From Acidimicrobiales bacterium (GTDB lineage Bacteria; Actinomycetota; Acidimicrobiia; Acidimicrobiales; SZUA-35), in the NCBI GenBank assembly GCA_013003325.1, contig JABDJU010000256.1, forward strand, positions 1-13,526: a stretch of DNA of 13,526 bases, written 5' to 3'. The position numbers were made by a program, and so were the translations under genes. Every line of letters begins with the position of its first letter. Within the stretch, counting starts at the first letter, position 1. Shown here piece by piece: positions 12,605 through 13,526 of this stretch. The notes beneath the pieces were generated by a model. That model did no database searches. It worked only from the letters and a program-made list of their open reading frames with translations, and had not been told where the DNA came from.

Positions 12605-13054
12605 GTGAAGTGTCGTCAGTGTGATGCGCCCGACACGAGGGTCATCGACTCAAGGAACACCGATGACGGAGCCGCCGTGCGGCGTCGCCGCTCATGCCCT
12701 GCGTGCGAGCACAGGTTCACAACCTTCGAACGATACGAAGAGGCGCCGCTCCAGGTGCTCAAACGAAACGGGGACCGTGAACTGTTTCTTCGCTCCAAGG
12801 TGCAGAGCGGTATCGAGCACGCGGTGAAGGGACGACCCGTCTCTGCTGAGCAGGTGGTGGCGATCGTCGACCGGGTCGAAGAGACCGCTCGTACGGCAGG
12901 ATCACCAGTGGAGACCCATGCCCTTGGTGAAGCGGTGCTCGACTCGCTGAAAGAACTCGACCTGGTGTCGGCGATGCGATTCGCCAGCGTCTATCGCCAC
13001 TTCCAGGACTTGGCCGACTTCGAGCGGGCGGCCTCGGAACTGTCCGAGCCCTAG
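12605..13054 (+). CDS. nrdR: Transcriptional regulator NrdR
   Basis: NrdR represses ribonucleotide reductase genes in response to ATP/dATP balance. The 149-residue length is typical. The N-terminal zinc ribbon uses Cys3, Cys6, Cys31 and Cys34 (MKCRQC and SCPACEHRF), and RRRRSCPAC plus FTTFERYEE are family signatures. The ATP-cone domain spans about residues 49-139 (VLKRNGDRELFLRSKV, SAMRFASVYRHFQD). The GTG at 12605 places the first CxxC as in all NrdR proteins. Ribonucleotide reductase genes are not in the window, so its targets lie elsewhere. Its stop codon overlaps that of the convergent transglycosylase gene in CTAG (13051-13054). Confidence 0.97.
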   Translation: MKCRQCDAPDTRVIDSRNTDDGAAVRRRRSCPACEHRFTTFERYEEAPLQVLKRNGDRELFLRSKVQSGIEHAVKGRPVSAEQVVAIVDRVEETARTAGSPVETHALGEAVLDSLKELDLVSAMRFASVYRHFQDLADFERAASELSEP

Positions 13055-13526
13055 GCGTCCGGACGCGATGGGGCCTCGCTGTCCCACGGCGAAACGATGA
13101 CGATCAGTTCGTGGTATCGCTCGGCGAACCGTGTGACGTTGCGGCCGTACGCGGAGCTGCGGTTGTACCTCAACAATGCGGCCCGGAAGTTCGACGGGTC
13201 ATCGAGCTGGCTGCCGCACAGGTGGTCGGCTGCAGCGAGGGCGGCGTCGTAGAGGTTGTGGGGGTCGCGAATTCCATCGCCGTTTCCGTCGGCTGCGAAG
13301 ACCGCCCAACTCGTGGGGATGAACTGCATCGGCCCGACAGCTCGATCCCACTCGAGATCACCATCGAGTTCGCCGCCATCGGAGTCGTGTATCGCAAGCC
13401 ACTTCTCGCCATTGAGTTGGGGCCCCAGGATTCTGGTGGTCGTGCTGCCGCGACGGTCGAGTTGGGATGTTCCGAATCGACCGTGAAAGCTCTCCACCCG
13501 GCCGACTCCGGCGAGCTGATGCCAGC
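13051..13526 (-). CDS. Lytic murein transglycosylase, MltB/SLT_2-like (5' part outside window)
   Basis: Cleaves the MurNAc-GlcNAc bond of peptidoglycan with formation of 1,6-anhydro-MurNAc, outside the cytoplasmic membrane. About 157 C-terminal residues are in the window and the frame is open to the right edge. Visible are WHQLAGVGRVESFHGRFG with the catalytic Glu at 13492-13494, ILGPQLNG, DGDLEWDRAVGPMQFIPTSW, a DGNGDGIRDPHNLYDAALAAADHLC segment (calcium-binding-like loop plus helix), and LLRYNRSSAYGRNV. These are typical of actinobacterial SLT_2 proteins. The signal peptide or membrane anchor is expected beyond the edge. The GTG at 13497 is internal, since similarity starts before it. Confidence 0.9.
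   Translation of the reverse strand, partial: WHQLAGVGRVESFHGRFGTSQLDRRGSTTTRILGPQLNGEKWLAIHDSDGGELDGDLEWDRAVGPMQFIPTSWAVFAADGNGDGIRDPHNLYDAALAAADHLCGSQLDDPSNFRAALLRYNRSSAYGRNVTRFAERYHELIVIVSPWDSEAPSRPDA

Noticed and set aside
1..13526. tRNA or rRNA genes, CRISPR arrays, insertion sequences, prophage or toxin-antitoxin pairs
   Set aside because: Looked for on both strands; no conserved RNA motifs, regularly spaced repeats, transposase motifs or terminal repeats were seen.

Overview
The window is GC-rich (about 64% by eye), gene-dense and looks like chromosomal DNA of a high-GC actinobacterium, probably of the Acidimicrobiia. The evidence is the order lexA / LysM protein / nrdR near miaA, dapF and hflX (as in the Mycobacterium tuberculosis Rv2718c-Rv2727c neighbourhood), the actinobacterial CGAAC-N4-GTTCG type of LexA operator, diaminopimelate (DAP) pathway genes, DUF4214 repeats, and many starts with a -10-like hexamer only 6-8 nt upstream (leaderless mRNAs). 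The class-level assignment is an inference.

Layout. 1-2321 (minus): most of phosphoenolpyruvate carboxylase, running off the left edge. 2386-3186 (plus): a class I SAM methyltransferase, divergent from ppc. 4670-3169 (minus): a small kinase-like protein with its catalytic residues gone, overlapping and probably coupled to miaA (tRNA dimethylallyltransferase), whose 3' end overlaps the methyltransferase tail to tail by 18 bp. 4723-8057 (plus): a tight operon dapF-hflX-aminotransferase (probably DapC). 9882-8077 (minus): a secreted protein with four DUF4214 repeats fused to a PQQ-dependent sugar-dehydrogenase-like beta-propeller. 11018-9930 (minus): dapE, preceded by a leader with an operator-like palindrome, a 12-bp hairpin and a possible 37-codon upstream ORF. 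11833-11186 (minus): lexA. 12032-12562 (plus): a membrane-anchored LysM protein like the SOS cell-division inhibitors ChiZ/DivS/YneA. 12605-13054 (plus): nrdR. 13526-13051 (minus): the 3' part of a lytic transglycosylase, whose stop codon overlaps that of nrdR in a CTAG.

How the genes fit together. Three enzymes of the succinylase DAP/lysine branch (DapC-like, DapE, DapF) lie within about 6.4 kb and feed peptidoglycan synthesis; the LysM protein and the lytic transglycosylase act on the wall. lexA and the LysM gene share a 198-bp divergent region with three LexA operator-like sites, which predicts DNA-damage control of both. nrdR adds control of dNTP supply next to the SOS locus.

Points most worth a second look: the degenerate aminoglycoside-phosphotransferase-like pseudokinase joined to miaA; a DapF with Ser in place of the first catalytic Cys; the dapE leader, in which one hairpin arm can pair either with its partner or with the dapE Shine-Dalgarno; and the DUF4214-sugar dehydrogenase fusion. 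No RNA genes, insertion sequences, CRISPR arrays or prophage genes were seen.
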